From positions 1,412,784 to 1,476,783 of the forward strand of contig JAKVOU010000001.1 in NCBI GenBank assembly GCA_022482625.1: a stretch of DNA of 64,000 nucleotides. Direction: 5' to 3'. The position numbers and the translations under genes are program-made. Positions 34,626 through 43,885 of this stretch are shown here, in pieces. Every line of letters starts with the position of its first letter. Within the stretch, counting starts at the first letter, position 1. Under the pieces are notes generated by a model that made no database searches, had not been told where the DNA came from, and worked only from the letters and a program-made list of their open reading frames with translations. The stretch is from Spirochaetia bacterium (GTDB lineage: Bacteria; Spirochaetota; Spirochaetia; Sphaerochaetales; Sphaerochaetaceae).

Positions 34626-35825
34626 TCAGACTCCCATTATATCCCGGCGATATACCTTGAGACCTTCTTCAAGACATTTGATGGCACAAGCCAACTCCTC
34701 CGTACTGCGTACATAGGCCAATCTGGCTTGGGTCCTGCCTATGCCTGCAGTAACATAGAAATCTTCGGCAGGAGCAATCATAACCGTATTTCCTTGCCAG
34801 TTGAACTGGGACAACAGAAATGTAGCAAAGGATTCCGCATTATCGACAGGGAACTGTACAACCATGTAGAATGCCCCTTTCGGCTTGGAACAGCGGACTC
34901 CATCAATCTTGGACAACCCATCATAGAGAAAATCCCTCCGACGCCTGTATTCTTCCTTGACCTCGAGCACATAGGAAACATCGGTATCCAAAGCAGCAAG
35001 CGCAGCAACCTGTTCGATATCAGGCGGGCAAAGCCTGGCTTGGGCAAGTTTCAATGCATTGTCCAGGACCTCATGGTTCCGGCAGACCAAGGCGCCTACC
35101 CTTGCACCGCACATGCTATAGCGCTTTGAAAAAGAATCGACACAGATTACCCTGTCTGCATATTCATCGAAGGACAAGACACTGGTGAATATACCCTCAT
35201 AGCAGAACTCCCTGTAGACTTCATCGACAATAAGAAAGATATCATGTTTCTTTACCAATTCAAGAAGTTGCCGTATTTCTTCTGCCGTATAGATATGTCC
35301 GGTCGGATTATTAGGACTGCATAACAGGATGGCACCGGTCTTCCTTGTAATTCTTTTCTCGAATTCCTCAATCGGCGGCAAAGAAAAGCAATCTTCCATC
35401 CGGGAAGTAACCGGGACCAGATTTACCATTGCTATCTTTGCAAATGACGTGACATTGGTGTAATAAGGTTCCGGGATGATAACCTCATCGTATGGGTCGC
35501 ATAAGGTCATGAAAGCAAATTGGATTGCTTCAGAGCCTCCAGTCGTGATAAGAATATCATCTTCGTTGACATCGACACCTATTGTCTTGTAGTAACGCGT
35601 CAGTCCTTTCCTAAGTTCAGGAAGCCCTTCGCTAGGGCCATAAGGAATCAACTCCTTGCTGTAATTATCAACGGCAGTAATAACTTGGGCAGGTGTCTTT
35701 ATGTCAGGCTGACCGATATTGAGATAATGAACTTTGATTCCCGATGCTTCAGCCTTCCTTGCAAGAGGAGAGAGTCTCCTTATAGGCGAACAATTGAAAG
35801 CTGATATCCGATGGGACATATCCAT
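34626..35825 (-). CDS. PLP-dependent class I/II aminotransferase
   Basis: A 399-residue fold-type I aminotransferase. The N-terminal YLNIGQPDIKTP, the CSPNNPTGHIYT block (Asn ligand of PLP), IVDEVYREFCYEG (Asp/Tyr) and SFSKRYSMCGARVG with the Schiff-base Lys near residue 240 are all present, as is the C-terminal Arg region. It resembles AspC/AlaT-like enzymes; the amino acid substrate cannot be fixed. The ATG at 35825 is preferred because of AAGGAGGAAAT upstream; a longer open frame exists but lacks a site. It stands alone before a terminator. Confidence 0.9.
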   Translation of the reverse strand: MDMSHRISAFNCSPIRRLSPLARKAEASGIKVHYLNIGQPDIKTPAQVITAVDNYSKELIPYGPSEGLPELRKGLTRYYKTIGVDVNEDDILITTGGSEAIQFAFMTLCDPYDEVIIPEPYYTNVTSFAKIAMVNLVPVTSRMEDCFSLPPIEEFEKRITRKTGAILLCSPNNPTGHIYTAEEIRQLLELVKKHDIFLIVDEVYREFCYEGIFTSVLSFDEYADRVICVDSFSKRYSMCGARVGALVCRNHEVLDNALKLAQARLCPPDIEQVAALAALDTDVSYVLEVKEEYRRRRDFLYDGLSKIDGVRCSKPKGAFYMVVQFPVDNAESFATFLLSQFNWQGNTVMIAPAEDFYVTAGIGRTQARLAYVRSTEELACAIKCLEEGLKVYRRDIMGV

Positions 35826-36014
35826 GATTATTTCCTCCTTCCCAAACCTGTGGGAATATTTTGTTTCAGATGATTTTATTGTCATGATGCAAAAAAAGAC
35901 TCTGCAGCTGCAGGGCCTTTTCAAATTGCATGCATCATAACGGCCAGGAGCTCAAACAAGAATCCTCCTCCCGGTGGGAAGAAGATACTAGAAAGCCAGA
36001 CCCCGGATCCACTC

Positions 36015-37322
36015 CTATTTGGTGTGGTCCGGGCTCATAGCGCTTGGCTGCGCCTGAGCATTGGCAGCAGCGGCTGCAGTAGCAGCCTGCTGCGTATCTA
36101 TGAGCCTTTGTATAAATTTTCTGTTATCAAGTAACGGGCTGATAGGTCTCCCATGGTGTAACCGGGAAATCGTCCGTGCAAACAGTTCTGTGATATCAGC
36201 TTGGATGTACCACGGCTTGTCAAGTAAGTCATGTCCATGCGCCACTGCATTGGTACCGATGATACGGTAGAACACACCTTCCTTGTATGCAGCATCGAAA
36301 TTCTCTACACCGCCACCATTGAAGAAAGGCAGGGAAACCATACAGATGACACGTCTTGCCCCGAGTTTCGTCAATTCCCGCATTGCAGTAATCATAGTAC
36401 CGCCGGTTGCAATCATATCATCAGCCATCAGCACGGTCTTTCCTTTTACATCGCCAAGAAGGACTATGCTCTTTATATTCGTATGCTTTGCATCAGTAGA
36501 AACGATGGAATAATCACGTTCCTTGTAGAGCATGGCAAGCGGTCTATGGAGCGCCTGTGCATAGAACTTGTTCCTTGAGATCGCTCCGGTATCCGGTGCA
36601 ACGACAACAAGATCAGGATCAGACAGGTCAATGATCCTGCTCAGGGCAATCAAAGTCTGATAAGAACCATGTAGATTCTCCAAGTGTGTAGTCAAGAAAC
36701 TGTTTTCTATCTCTCTGCTATGGATATCCAAGGTAATGACTCTTTCGACTTTCATCATTTCACAGATATGGCAGAACAGACTGGCAGTAAGAGCCTCCCT
36801 GCTGGTTTTCTTATGCTGACGGGCATAGGGGAATGTAGGAAGTACCAAGGTAACGGATTCAGCACCCGCCAATTGCAGAGCATCAATAGTGGTCAGCAAA
36901 AACATCAGATGGTCATTTACAGAAAGATGTATGGGATCTGAAGGACCAGCAACCTTTATCGGCTCCATATTCGACATATCATAGATGAAAAAGATCCTCA
37001 ACCCCCTCACGGGATCAAGGATTTCTGCTTTTTCTTCCCCATTCGCAAATCTGGTATACTTAGCCTTGATGGTAAAATCAGGGCAATGGAATTCTTTCGG
37101 ACATTTTCGCTGAGGGATGGTCTTGCTATTCATATCATCTACCAATGTGACCATCTGAAGAATCTGTTCTTCAGTCATATCATGACGTTTGGCCAAGGCA
37201 GCAGAAAGCTTCTCATATCGTTCCCGATATAGTATCCTCAAATGCTTTACTACTTTGCTTGTAAAATATTCACTACCAGGGCCAGCAATTACCCCAAGTT
37301 TATGTGGTTTGATAATGCTCAT
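36015..37322 (-). CDS. prs: Ribose-phosphate pyrophosphokinase, long form
   Basis: A 435-residue PRPP synthetase. The family signature elements are seen: LPTFPYARQHKKTSREALTA (ATP/Mg site), VITLDIHSREIENSF, VVAPDTGAISRNKFYA and the PRPP loop TVLMADDMIATGGTMI. It makes PRPP from ribose 5-phosphate and ATP, feeding pyrE, purine, His and Trp pathways. The chain is about 120 residues longer than the usual ~315. The excess lies in a roughly 100-residue N-terminal extension with MTEEQILQMVTLVDDMNSKT and a Gln/Ala-rich C-terminal tail (QQAATAAAAANAQAQ). This long type is the spirochaete style. It is transcribed separately from argH upstream. Confidence 0.9.
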   Translation of the reverse strand: MSIIKPHKLGVIAGPGSEYFTSKVVKHLRILYRERYEKLSAALAKRHDMTEEQILQMVTLVDDMNSKTIPQRKCPKEFHCPDFTIKAKYTRFANGEEKAEILDPVRGLRIFFIYDMSNMEPIKVAGPSDPIHLSVNDHLMFLLTTIDALQLAGAESVTLVLPTFPYARQHKKTSREALTASLFCHICEMMKVERVITLDIHSREIENSFLTTHLENLHGSYQTLIALSRIIDLSDPDLVVVAPDTGAISRNKFYAQALHRPLAMLYKERDYSIVSTDAKHTNIKSIVLLGDVKGKTVLMADDMIATGGTMITAMRELTKLGARRVICMVSLPFFNGGGVENFDAAYKEGVFYRIIGTNAVAHGHDLLDKPWYIQADITELFARTISRLHHGRPISPLLDNRKFIQRLIDTQQAATAAAAANAQAQPSAMSPDHTK

Positions 37323-37409
37323 AGCCTACACCATACTGCAAAAGATTGCTTCATGCAATCCAAAATTCGAGCAAAAATGCATAAAATAGCACCATTTTTG
37401 CCTATAATC

Positions 37410-38783
37410 TCAGACAAGCACTGCTGCTATATCATCCAAGCCACAGAGATTTTTATAGGCTTGCGAATACTGGCCAAGGACCTTGTCGCAACCCTCTGCC
37501 AATAGCGAAACAAACAGCTTGTCTTCATCAAGACCGAGGTTACCTGTAGTGCCTTCACTGGTCCGTTCCTTGATTGCCTGGTAAGGATCATAAGCAGACA
37601 GTTCATCAAGGTGCATCCCCACATACCTGTAAGTATCCCGGAAATTCTCACCCTTCAGTACTTTTTTGAACACTTCGTCAGTGGCATAAAGTTCTTTGCT
37701 GCATCCAGCAACCAATTTGTCTTCATGTACCTCAATTCCTGCCACCATTTCCTGCATGATTGCAACCAGATTCCAAGTTGCCTTGCATCCTTCCAGCAAC
37801 GGTTGCTTCGTATCCTGGAAATCCCTGTTGTAGCCTGAAGGAAGGCTCCTTATTATTGATTTTACCCTGAAAGCACAGGACGTAATCACGCTGCTGCGAC
37901 TTCTTGCAAGCTCCAATCCATCAGGATTTTTCTTCTGTGGCATTATGGAACTGCCGGTACACAACTGCTTAGGCAAAGCAAAGTAACCGAATTCAGGCAA
38001 CGTAAAGAGTATGAGGTCCTGGGCAAGCTTGCTGCAAGTCAAGCCAATATAATCACACAGGTCAAGAAGCATGGCTTCAAACTTTCCTCTGCTGTTATTG
38101 GCATACAGTACATTGTTCTGTACCCTTGAGAATCCCATTTCTGTTGCCGTAAAGTGACGGTCAAGAGGAAGAGGGACACCATAGGATGCTGCAGATCCCA
38201 GCGGACTCTGGTCAAGCGTCCATGAAAACTGCATCAGACGTTGGGCTTCATCATAAAGTTCTTCTGCAAAAGAGGTTGCCCATAAACCGACAGATGATGG
38301 CATTGCAATCTGCATATGGGTACGACCAGGCATCGGCACATGTTCATACTTTTTTGCAAACTCAAGCAAAGCTTCAGCAAAAAGAGCTGTGTGATGACAG
38401 AGTCTGACAGTAAATTCCCGCATCCACAGGCGCAGCGCAGTCTGGACCTGGTCATTGCGGCTCCGCCCTGTATGAATTTTCTTTCCTGCTTCTCCGACTG
38501 TACGTGTAAGGTATCCTTCTATGGCAGTATGGCAGTCTTCATCCTGCTTTGTAATGGTAAACTTTCCTTCAAGACGCAACTTGATGACTTCCGTAAGCCC
38601 TTTTTCCAAATCAGCAAGTTCCTTCTCATCAAGAATACCGATCCGGTGCAGGCCTCTGGCATGGGCAATTGAAGCCAAAGCATCACAGATAACCAGATCC
38701 TGATCCAACAGATAGTCATTGGAGACTGTGAAATCTTCCATCAGCGTATCCAGCGTATATTCCTTCTGCCATAGTTTAGCCAT
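37410..38783 (-). CDS. argH: Argininosuccinate lyase
   Basis: A 457-residue fumarase/aspartase superfamily enzyme with the signature GSSIMPQKKNPDGLELAR near residue 275, HTGRSRNDQV near 110 and the conserved YGVPLPLDR region. It splits argininosuccinate into arginine and fumarate in the last step of arginine synthesis. The ATG has AAGGAG upstream. No other arg gene is nearby. Its 5' flank contains one arm of a 17-bp direct repeat bounding the downstream island. Confidence 0.95.
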   Translation of the reverse strand: MAKLWQKEYTLDTLMEDFTVSNDYLLDQDLVICDALASIAHARGLHRIGILDEKELADLEKGLTEVIKLRLEGKFTITKQDEDCHTAIEGYLTRTVGEAGKKIHTGRSRNDQVQTALRLWMREFTVRLCHHTALFAEALLEFAKKYEHVPMPGRTHMQIAMPSSVGLWATSFAEELYDEAQRLMQFSWTLDQSPLGSAASYGVPLPLDRHFTATEMGFSRVQNNVLYANNSRGKFEAMLLDLCDYIGLTCSKLAQDLILFTLPEFGYFALPKQLCTGSSIMPQKKNPDGLELARSRSSVITSCAFRVKSIIRSLPSGYNRDFQDTKQPLLEGCKATWNLVAIMQEMVAGIEVHEDKLVAGCSKELYATDEVFKKVLKGENFRDTYRYVGMHLDELSAYDPYQAIKERTSEGTTGNLGLDEDKLFVSLLAEGCDKVLGQYSQAYKNLCGLDDIAAVLV

Positions 38784-38831
38784 ATGAGAAACTCCTTGCG
38801 GTTTTTGACCTTATCTTATTTGTTTTGGAAA

Positions 38832-38848
38832 AATCAAGCAATACAGCA
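38832..38848. repeat. Left 17-bp direct repeat of an accessory island
   Basis: AATCAAGCAATACAGCA, identical to 42772-42788 and in the same orientation. Between the copies lie a toxin-antitoxin pair, a nuclease gene and an IS. Either an attachment-site duplication or chance; see the matching right copy. Confidence 0.6.
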
Positions 38849-38962
38849 GTCCGCTCCACTAACAAATCAATACCGGTAGGTCTGACATAGCAAAATGGCA
38901 AATTGCAATATAGAACAAAACAAGGACAATAGGTATATACCTCCCGTGGTTCCCATCCATAG

Positions 38963-39346
38963 TCAGAAATAATCAAAGAATCTACGAAATTCCTCAGGTA
39001 AGAAGTCTGTTTTTTCTGCCCCCTCTTGAATGAGGGCAATAACAGCAACAGGCATGTCTTCTTTTCTGATAAGAAGACCCTTCTGTATGCCGTTGAATAT
39101 CTCCATATAATTCATTACTCGTGAACGTGAATAATCAACCCAGGATTTGTGCGTAATAAAGGGATGGCATCCCGCAGACAAAATGCAACTGTCATCTTGT
39201 CCTGGAAGTTCTTCATGCCACGTCGTTATGGACACAACAAGATAATCTCGGTTTTCGTCGGCATCTGTAATGACGACACGTAAGTGTCGATACTTACCAT
39301 GATGAGTTTCTTCTGGCTCGCTTAGAAAAGTCTGATTTTTCCCCAT
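38963..39346 (-). CDS. Probable toxin partner of a Panacea-domain antitoxin
   Basis: A 127-residue soluble protein that I cannot assign with certainty. The middle (KYRHLRVVITDADENRDYLVV, SITTWHEELPGQDDSC, GCHPFITHKSWVDYSRSR) has the alternating beta pattern of small SH3-like barrels such as MazF/PemK ribonucleases, but no catalytic motif is unambiguous. Its gene begins 21 bases after the stop of the Panacea gene on the same strand, the usual antitoxin-first layout of these modules. The ribosome site is weak. The toxin role is inferred from the partner alone. Confidence 0.55.
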   Translation of the reverse strand: MGKNQTFLSEPEETHHGKYRHLRVVITDADENRDYLVVSITTWHEELPGQDDSCILSAGCHPFITHKSWVDYSRSRVMNYMEIFNGIQKGLLIRKEDMPVAVIALIQEGAEKTDFLPEEFRRFFDYF

Positions 39347-39367
39347 TGTATTCTATTTGGCCATCAA

Positions 39368-39934
39368 CTAAATCTCACTGGACAATTTATCAAGAAGTTC
39401 TTCTTCCTTCTTGTATACAGCAGACTCTTCCAAAATGGTTGATATTTCTTGCGGTGTCCTTCCAAGTGAGGTAAGGATGTTTTCTTCAGTAATTATTTTA
39501 GACGTATTTCCAGGATTGTGCCACTCAGGGCAATTCTCCGGGTTATGGACAAAACAAATCATTTCACGGAATGAATTATTATGAAATTTAGCTTCAATAT
39601 CATCCAATACTTTTTTTTCAAAACGTGATAATTTACCCTCCGGTATTTTATCGGACAAAAGAATCAGGTCATATCCGTCACGAGAAAACCTTCCATTCCA
39701 AAAGCACTGAGACATCGCATCCGAATCCCGGTCCTTGATTAAATCGTATAATCTGCTCAACACAGGCCCATTGGGCATAGCAACATATCTATCACCGGTT
39801 ATAGAATGGTTTATTGCCTTATAGGACTCCTTATCAGCCAGATAGAGAAGCTTTATTAATTTAGTGTAGTTTAATCTTCCATCATTTTTTTTGAGAACAT
39901 AGCCAACTACTTGAACAATTTTCTCAATATCCAT
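39368..39934 (-). CDS. Panacea-domain (SocA/DUF4065-like) antitoxin
   Basis: A 188-residue protein. The domain signature [46 protein letters not shown] (seen in pieces from about residue 20 to 65) is clear for the Panacea family, which includes the SocA proteolytic adaptor and many type II antitoxins neutralising unrelated toxins. ATG 39934 has GGAG five bases upstream. The downstream 127-residue protein is the likely cognate toxin. The pair sits inside a region bounded by direct repeats, consistent with horizontal transfer. Confidence 0.82.
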   Translation of the reverse strand: MDIEKIVQVVGYVLKKNDGRLNYTKLIKLLYLADKESYKAINHSITGDRYVAMPNGPVLSRLYDLIKDRDSDAMSQCFWNGRFSRDGYDLILLSDKIPEGKLSRFEKKVLDDIEAKFHNNSFREMICFVHNPENCPEWHNPGNTSKIITEENILTSLGRTPQEISTILEESAVYKKEEELLDKLSSEI

Positions 39935-40147
39935 GCCATCTCCTACATACTGAAATTTACATGCATACAAGACACTTTAGAACGATATGAACTGAATCGT
40001 CTATTATAGTATGATCTTCCTTTGCTAATATAACACAACAAGAGGTTTTTGCATATACTAAAAATAATTCATATAACCAGTTATGAGTAACTCTATTGAT
40101 GTGAATAGTAATATCAAACTAAAATCTCGCAGGCAGTTCTCAATTGT

Positions 40148-41320
40148 TTATAGAAAGAACTTCTCATTCTGTTTGTCAACAAGCTCCCTAAGAGTTTTGC
40201 TGACAGTAATCACATCACTCCTATCCACATATGATGTCCACTCCCAGGATTCACCCCACAAATATGAAAAACTATCTGGCATATATTCTTTTGATACGTC
40301 CAGTACTAACTTTTTGGGATTATCTCTATTCATAGATTCATCTCCACCAAGCAATACGCCCAAATATGACCTTTCCTTGTCATTCATTCCCTGCCATTCT
40401 ATTCCTATTCCATAGCAAGGCTTGCCTTTTTCTGGAATTTCAGCATTGAAGACAAGGCCAATACATGGACCCAATTCTTCAACCACCTTGGATTGGAATT
40501 CCCTATCATCTGTACCCACAATTTTCTGGTTGCAAACATAGACCACTCTGGAAGATTCTTTTTCAGATAAAGATGCGCACATCTGTTGTCGTAAGGAACA
40601 AAAATACTTAAGCTTTGTACGAGTTTCGTTCATGCTGTGTATAGCTTGTTCAACTACCTTCATTTTATCCAAATCATATTCCAAAAATGATTCATACCAG
40701 TTTTTTTTGAGTTCTTCAGACTTGTCACTCATTTTCAGCACCCCTTGAATTGCAAGTTTATATTGCACAATGGCAGATGACACCAGTTCGTTAGTCAAGT
40801 TTTTCTTTGTGTCATCCAACCACGTAAGAATATCTTTTTTATAGGAAATAGAAGAATAATGAGCACCAAGCCCCTTAAGTTCATCCCTCGTAATTGAGTA
40901 TTCTGAAGGATTTCTACCCTCAAATGTCAGATAACAAAAGAAAACATTTTCATTGCCATATTGTTTTTTAAAATATTCATAATATCGCTTCAATTGATTT
41001 TTTTGGTCAGATGCCCAAATCTTATTTTCAATGACAACAACCCGCTCATAAGAGGGTTTTCTCCTTAAGAACAAAACAAGATCAGCCCGACCCATTCCTT
41101 GCAATGACGCTTCACGTTTTGTTTCTATGATTTTGTAATTCCCAAATGCATTGTTGAATTTTTGATTAAGTAGCAATAAAAAACTTTCCCTGCTCTCGGG
41201 AATCTTCTCCAAAAACGATTGGATAATATCACTATGAAGATTTTCATAATGCTCCATACCTGTAAGAGAAAGCAATGAAATCCCTCCGTTACAAAGTTCA
41301 AAACTAGTAGCTTGTAACAC
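40148..41320 (-). CDS. PD-(D/E)XK nuclease family protein, 5' end lost to an IS insertion
   Basis: The remaining protein carries a PD-(D/E)XK-type active site: acidic GMGRADLVLFL, then VVVIENKIWASDQKNQLKRY near residue 95, the (D/E)XK element, as in the PDDEXK_4 family linked to defence and phage-like islands. The original gene began at ATG 42621 (MSDAINMENLIWEKLVELSS) and was 405 residues long. An IS630-family copy at 41307-42560 interrupts codon 20. The present frame begins with a GTG inside the IS end and adds four foreign residues. Translation might also start at the ATG of MEHYENLH (about residue 22 of this frame), leaving the catalytic core intact. Confidence 0.75.
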   Translation of the reverse strand: MLQATSFELCNGGISLLSLTGMEHYENLHSDIIQSFLEKIPESRESFLLLLNQKFNNAFGNYKIIETKREASLQGMGRADLVLFLRRKPSYERVVVIENKIWASDQKNQLKRYYEYFKKQYGNENVFFCYLTFEGRNPSEYSITRDELKGLGAHYSSISYKKDILTWLDDTKKNLTNELVSSAIVQYKLAIQGVLKMSDKSEELKKNWYESFLEYDLDKMKVVEQAIHSMNETRTKLKYFCSLRQQMCASLSEKESSRVVYVCNQKIVGTDDREFQSKVVEELGPCIGLVFNAEIPEKGKPCYGIGIEWQGMNDKERSYLGVLLGGDESMNRDNPKKLVLDVSKEYMPDSFSYLWGESWEWTSYVDRSDVITVSKTLRELVDKQNEKFFL

Positions 41321-41326
41321 TTAAAA

Positions 41327-41965
41327 CTATTCCTTGACTACAGGATAAAGGCGCTTGAGTTTGATTCTGGCATCGCTTGTCTTGAACTGCCAGTCGATGC
41401 CTTTCTGCCTTGCGTTCCTGTCCCGGCACCAGGCTGGCACCTCCCTGGAAACCGTTGCAAGATCGGGCAATCTTCTTGTCTCGATGCATTGGGCGATCAA
41501 TGCGGAAAATTCGCATTCGTCCATGTTCAGCCAACTGCCATGCTTCGGGGTATGGTGAATCTCCAGTCTGGATGCGATGCGGAAGGCCTCTTCCGGACGG
41601 AAGGTGTCGTACAGAGACCCGATCTTGTGGGTGTTGAGGTTGTCCATGACCAGGCGGATGACCTCTGCATCCGGATAGTCCTCGTCGACGAGCCGCTTGA
41701 TCTGATGGGCCCAGTCTTCCTTTGTCCTGCGTTCCTTTGCATCGGCATAGCGGTACTTGCCTAGCGGTTCGTTGAACATGAAGATGCTGCAGGTCCCCTT
41801 GCGGACGTATTCAGAATCCTCCCGCAAGGGCTTCCCCTGTTCCATCGGGATGCTCTTCCTTTTGTGTGCCAGCAGCTGCAGTGGCTTCTCATCCATACAT
41901 ACCACCGGCCTGCGGCTGTCATATGGCTGTGCGTAGAGGTCAAGCACATCCTCCATGGCCGCCAC
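41327..41965 (-). CDS. IS630-family transposase, catalytic part (copy 1)
   Basis: This frame holds the DDE catalytic domain: first Asp in [12 protein letters not shown], second in [13 protein letters not shown], and the Glu in [15 protein letters not shown], spaced as in IS630. It is open upstream to the A8 slip site at 42027-42034. The full protein is made by a -1 frameshift from the upstream HTH frame (LKK then [19 protein letters not shown]). Compared with copy 2 a few residues differ ([13 protein letters not shown] versus [13 protein letters not shown]). The catalytic triad appears intact. Confidence 0.85.
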   Translation of the reverse strand: MAAMEDVLDLYAQPYDSRRPVVCMDEKPLQLLAHKRKSIPMEQGKPLREDSEYVRKGTCSIFMFNEPLGKYRYADAKERRTKEDWAHQIKRLVDEDYPDAEVIRLVMDNLNTHKIGSLYDTFRPEEAFRIASRLEIHHTPKHGSWLNMDECEFSALIAQCIETRRLPDLATVSREVPAWCRDRNARQKGIDWQFKTSDARIKLKRLYPVVKE

Positions 41966-42006
41966 GAAATCGCCGTTCTGCTTGGCCGGGATGGTCCAGC
42001 ACTGCT

Positions 42007-42477
42007 TCAGGTGAGGCTTGAATCGGTTTTTTTTAATGTCCGCGAGACTGACATGGACGATATCTCATCGATATATTCCAGTTCCACCATCTTCTCGGCA
42101 AGCAACCTGACGGTCCATCGGGCATGGCCCTCGGGAACCGGACCGCAGCACAAGGCTATGAGATGGGCCTCCACCTCGCCGGTGATCTTCGTCTCCCTCG
42201 GCCCTTTCTCCCGCCGCTTGCGGTTGACCACGGCCTCGACATCCTTGCCGAGCTCATGGAATGCCTTCTTCACTGACTTTACTGTCGGGAGGCTTACCCC
42301 GACCCTTTCCGCTATCACCGGTTCCGTGTCCGGCCGCCGGGCTCCGGAAGTGTCGCATTCCAGCAGAAGCCTTGCACGTTTGACGGCCTGCACAGACCTG
42401 ACCCCCCTGGAGATGAAATCCTGCAGGTATGTTCTTTGTTCCTCGGTCAATGTGATGGTTCTCTTTGTGTATCCCAT
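42007..42477 (-). CDS. IS630-family transposase, DNA-binding part (copy 1)
   Basis: A 156-residue HTH frame ([19 protein letters not shown], then [16 protein letters not shown], a clear helix-turn-helix). ATG 42477 has GGAGG eight bases upstream. It ends at a stop about ten codons after an A8 tract, where a -1 shift joins it to the catalytic frame. Without shifting, the product would be a DNA-binding truncated transposase that could act as an inhibitor. Confidence 0.85.
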   Translation of the reverse strand: MGYTKRTITLTEEQRTYLQDFISRGVRSVQAVKRARLLLECDTSGARRPDTEPVIAERVGVSLPTVKSVKKAFHELGKDVEAVVNRKRREKGPRETKITGEVEAHLIALCCGPVPEGHARWTVRLLAEKMVELEYIDEISSMSVSRTLKKTDSSLT

Positions 42478-42562
42478 GGCAGTATCCTCCTTCATTGTTC
42501 TCCAATACAAAGAATACTGCAAGTAGTATTAAAAGTCTATATTTAAGTGTTACAGACTACTA

Positions 42563-42621
42563 GAACTTAATTCAACCAATTTTTCCCATATCAAGTTTTC
42601 CATATTTATTGCATCAGACAT
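42563..42621 (-). pseudogene. 5' fragment of the PD-(D/E)XK gene separated by the IS
   Basis: ATG 42621 with AAGGA nine bases upstream begins MSDAINMENLIWEKLVELSS and runs into the IS at the TA target. Removing the IS and one TA copy restores an unbroken 406-codon frame continuing as SFELCNGGISLLSL. Confidence 0.85.
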
Positions 42622-42771
42622 TTCTCATTTCCTTATTTCTCTTAAAATGATAGTTTATTCTGTTACAAAACAAGTCGTCAACAGAACACCTCACAGGAAA
42701 TTCTTTACTGTTTTTCGGCTTTTATCAGCCAGTTGCCACAATTATTAAAATTAGATCATAGCTTTCATGAT

Positions 42772-42788
42772 AATCAAGCAATACAGCA
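42772..42788. repeat. Right 17-bp direct repeat of an accessory island
   Basis: A perfect second copy of AATCAAGCAATACAGCA, 20 bases upstream of the LTD lipoprotein start. The distance between copies is about 3.9 kb. Confidence 0.6.
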
Positions 42789-42808
42789 ATCTATACTGAT
42801 AACAAGGT

Positions 42809-43795
42809 ATGGACAAAAAAAGAAAAGTAGCTGTCATGGTTCTGACCTCAATGCTTATGACCGTTTCCTGCAGCGGTTGCCAAGAAGATGTGGCAGAAGC
42901 CTATGACCTGTTAAGCTACAGGGACAGCACCCCACCAGTCTTCGAAGATATGCAAGCACTGTCACCCACAAGCCTGAGACTTTGCTTCAATGAGCAACTG
43001 AAACAAGATACAGAATCAAAATTCAGACTCAACGGAACCATACATACCAACTATCGTTACCAAGGCCAGTTCCTATATATTTATACGACGATACCGATTT
43101 CTCCCGGTGCGGAAACAACCATAGAAGGTACAGTCAGTGACCTGAGTGGGAACACCACCAGATTCTCTTGCATCACCTATGGCGCCAATACAAATCCAGC
43201 CTCACTGCTTATCAACGAATTTACGACAAAAGGTACCGGAAAGTCACCTGACAGAGTAGAACTGGTTGCCACTAAATCAGGTTCCCTTGCAGGGATAACG
43301 CTTTCAGATGGTCCCGGCGCTTCCTATGATGATCGTTGCATACTACCTGACAGAAATGTCTGCGTAGGAGAATATGTAGTAATCAACTTCGGCAAAAAGA
43401 TTGATGATGGTTCATTCCAATCCGACAAAGGCTTAGGCTTGGGAGGAAACAATGGTACGCTTGTCCTTGCTGAAGACCCTTCCATAGGAGCTGCAATCAT
43501 GGACGCCGTAGTGTACTCAAATAAAAGTTCAGCCACCTGCCAAGGATTTGGTTCAACGGAAATACTTACACGGGCCAGTACATTGGCAAAACTCGGAGCA
43601 TGGCAATGGCAGGAACCATTGTGCCAAGCCGCCATAGACAGCTCAACCTCTACAGCTACACGAAGCATCAACAGAAAGAGGAATTCCTATGGAGCGCCCC
43701 AAGATACTGACAGCAGCAATGATTGGTACATTACCATCACGGGTGGAAAAACCTTCGGCAATATCAACAACACTGCGACATACGAAACGGAATGA
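42809..43795 (+). CDS. Exported lipoprotein with a lamin-tail-like domain
   Basis: A 328-residue protein. The signal peptide ends in a lipobox (MTVSC, Cys21, with a second Cys at 24). An Ig-like segment follows (about 40-125: STPPVFEDMQALSPTSLRL). The LTD-type core begins at LLINEFTTKGTGKSPDRVELV (about 133) and runs through GLGGNNGTLVLAED. LTD domains on bacterial surface proteins are usually adhesion or nuclease-associated modules; no catalytic domain is seen here. It lies alone, just outside the island and divergent from it. The function is unknown. Confidence 0.78.
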   Translation: MDKKRKVAVMVLTSMLMTVSCSGCQEDVAEAYDLLSYRDSTPPVFEDMQALSPTSLRLCFNEQLKQDTESKFRLNGTIHTNYRYQGQFLYIYTTIPISPGAETTIEGTVSDLSGNTTRFSCITYGANTNPASLLINEFTTKGTGKSPDRVELVATKSGSLAGITLSDGPGASYDDRCILPDRNVCVGEYVVINFGKKIDDGSFQSDKGLGLGGNNGTLVLAEDPSIGAAIMDAVVYSNKSSATCQGFGSTEILTRASTLAKLGAWQWQEPLCQAAIDSSTSTATRSINRKRNSYGAPQDTDSSNDWYITITGGKTFGNINNTATYETE

Positions 43796-43885
43796 TATAA
43801 TAAAACGAGGCATCCAGACATACAGCCGGGATACCTCAAAAGCAAATGATACCGGAGGGGTATATAAGAAGCTTTTTCCTTTACC

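Larger units (their letters stand above)
41307..42560 (-). mobile_element. IS630-family insertion sequence, copy 1
   Basis: A 1254-bp element flanked by a TA target duplication (41305-41306 and 42561-42562), as expected for IS630/Tc1. Terminal inverted repeats begin GTAGCTTGTAACACTTAAA at one end and GTAGTCTGTAACACTTAAA at the other. Two overlapping transposase frames are joined by a run of eight A (T8 at 42027-42034). It is nearly identical to the element at 59118-60371 but in inverse orientation. It interrupts the PD-(D/E)XK gene. Confidence 0.93.

Noticed and set aside
35941-36030. G/C-rich imperfect hairpin at the end of prs
   Set aside because: It overlaps the last codons, contains a bulge and lacks a T-run, so it is not convincing as a terminator.
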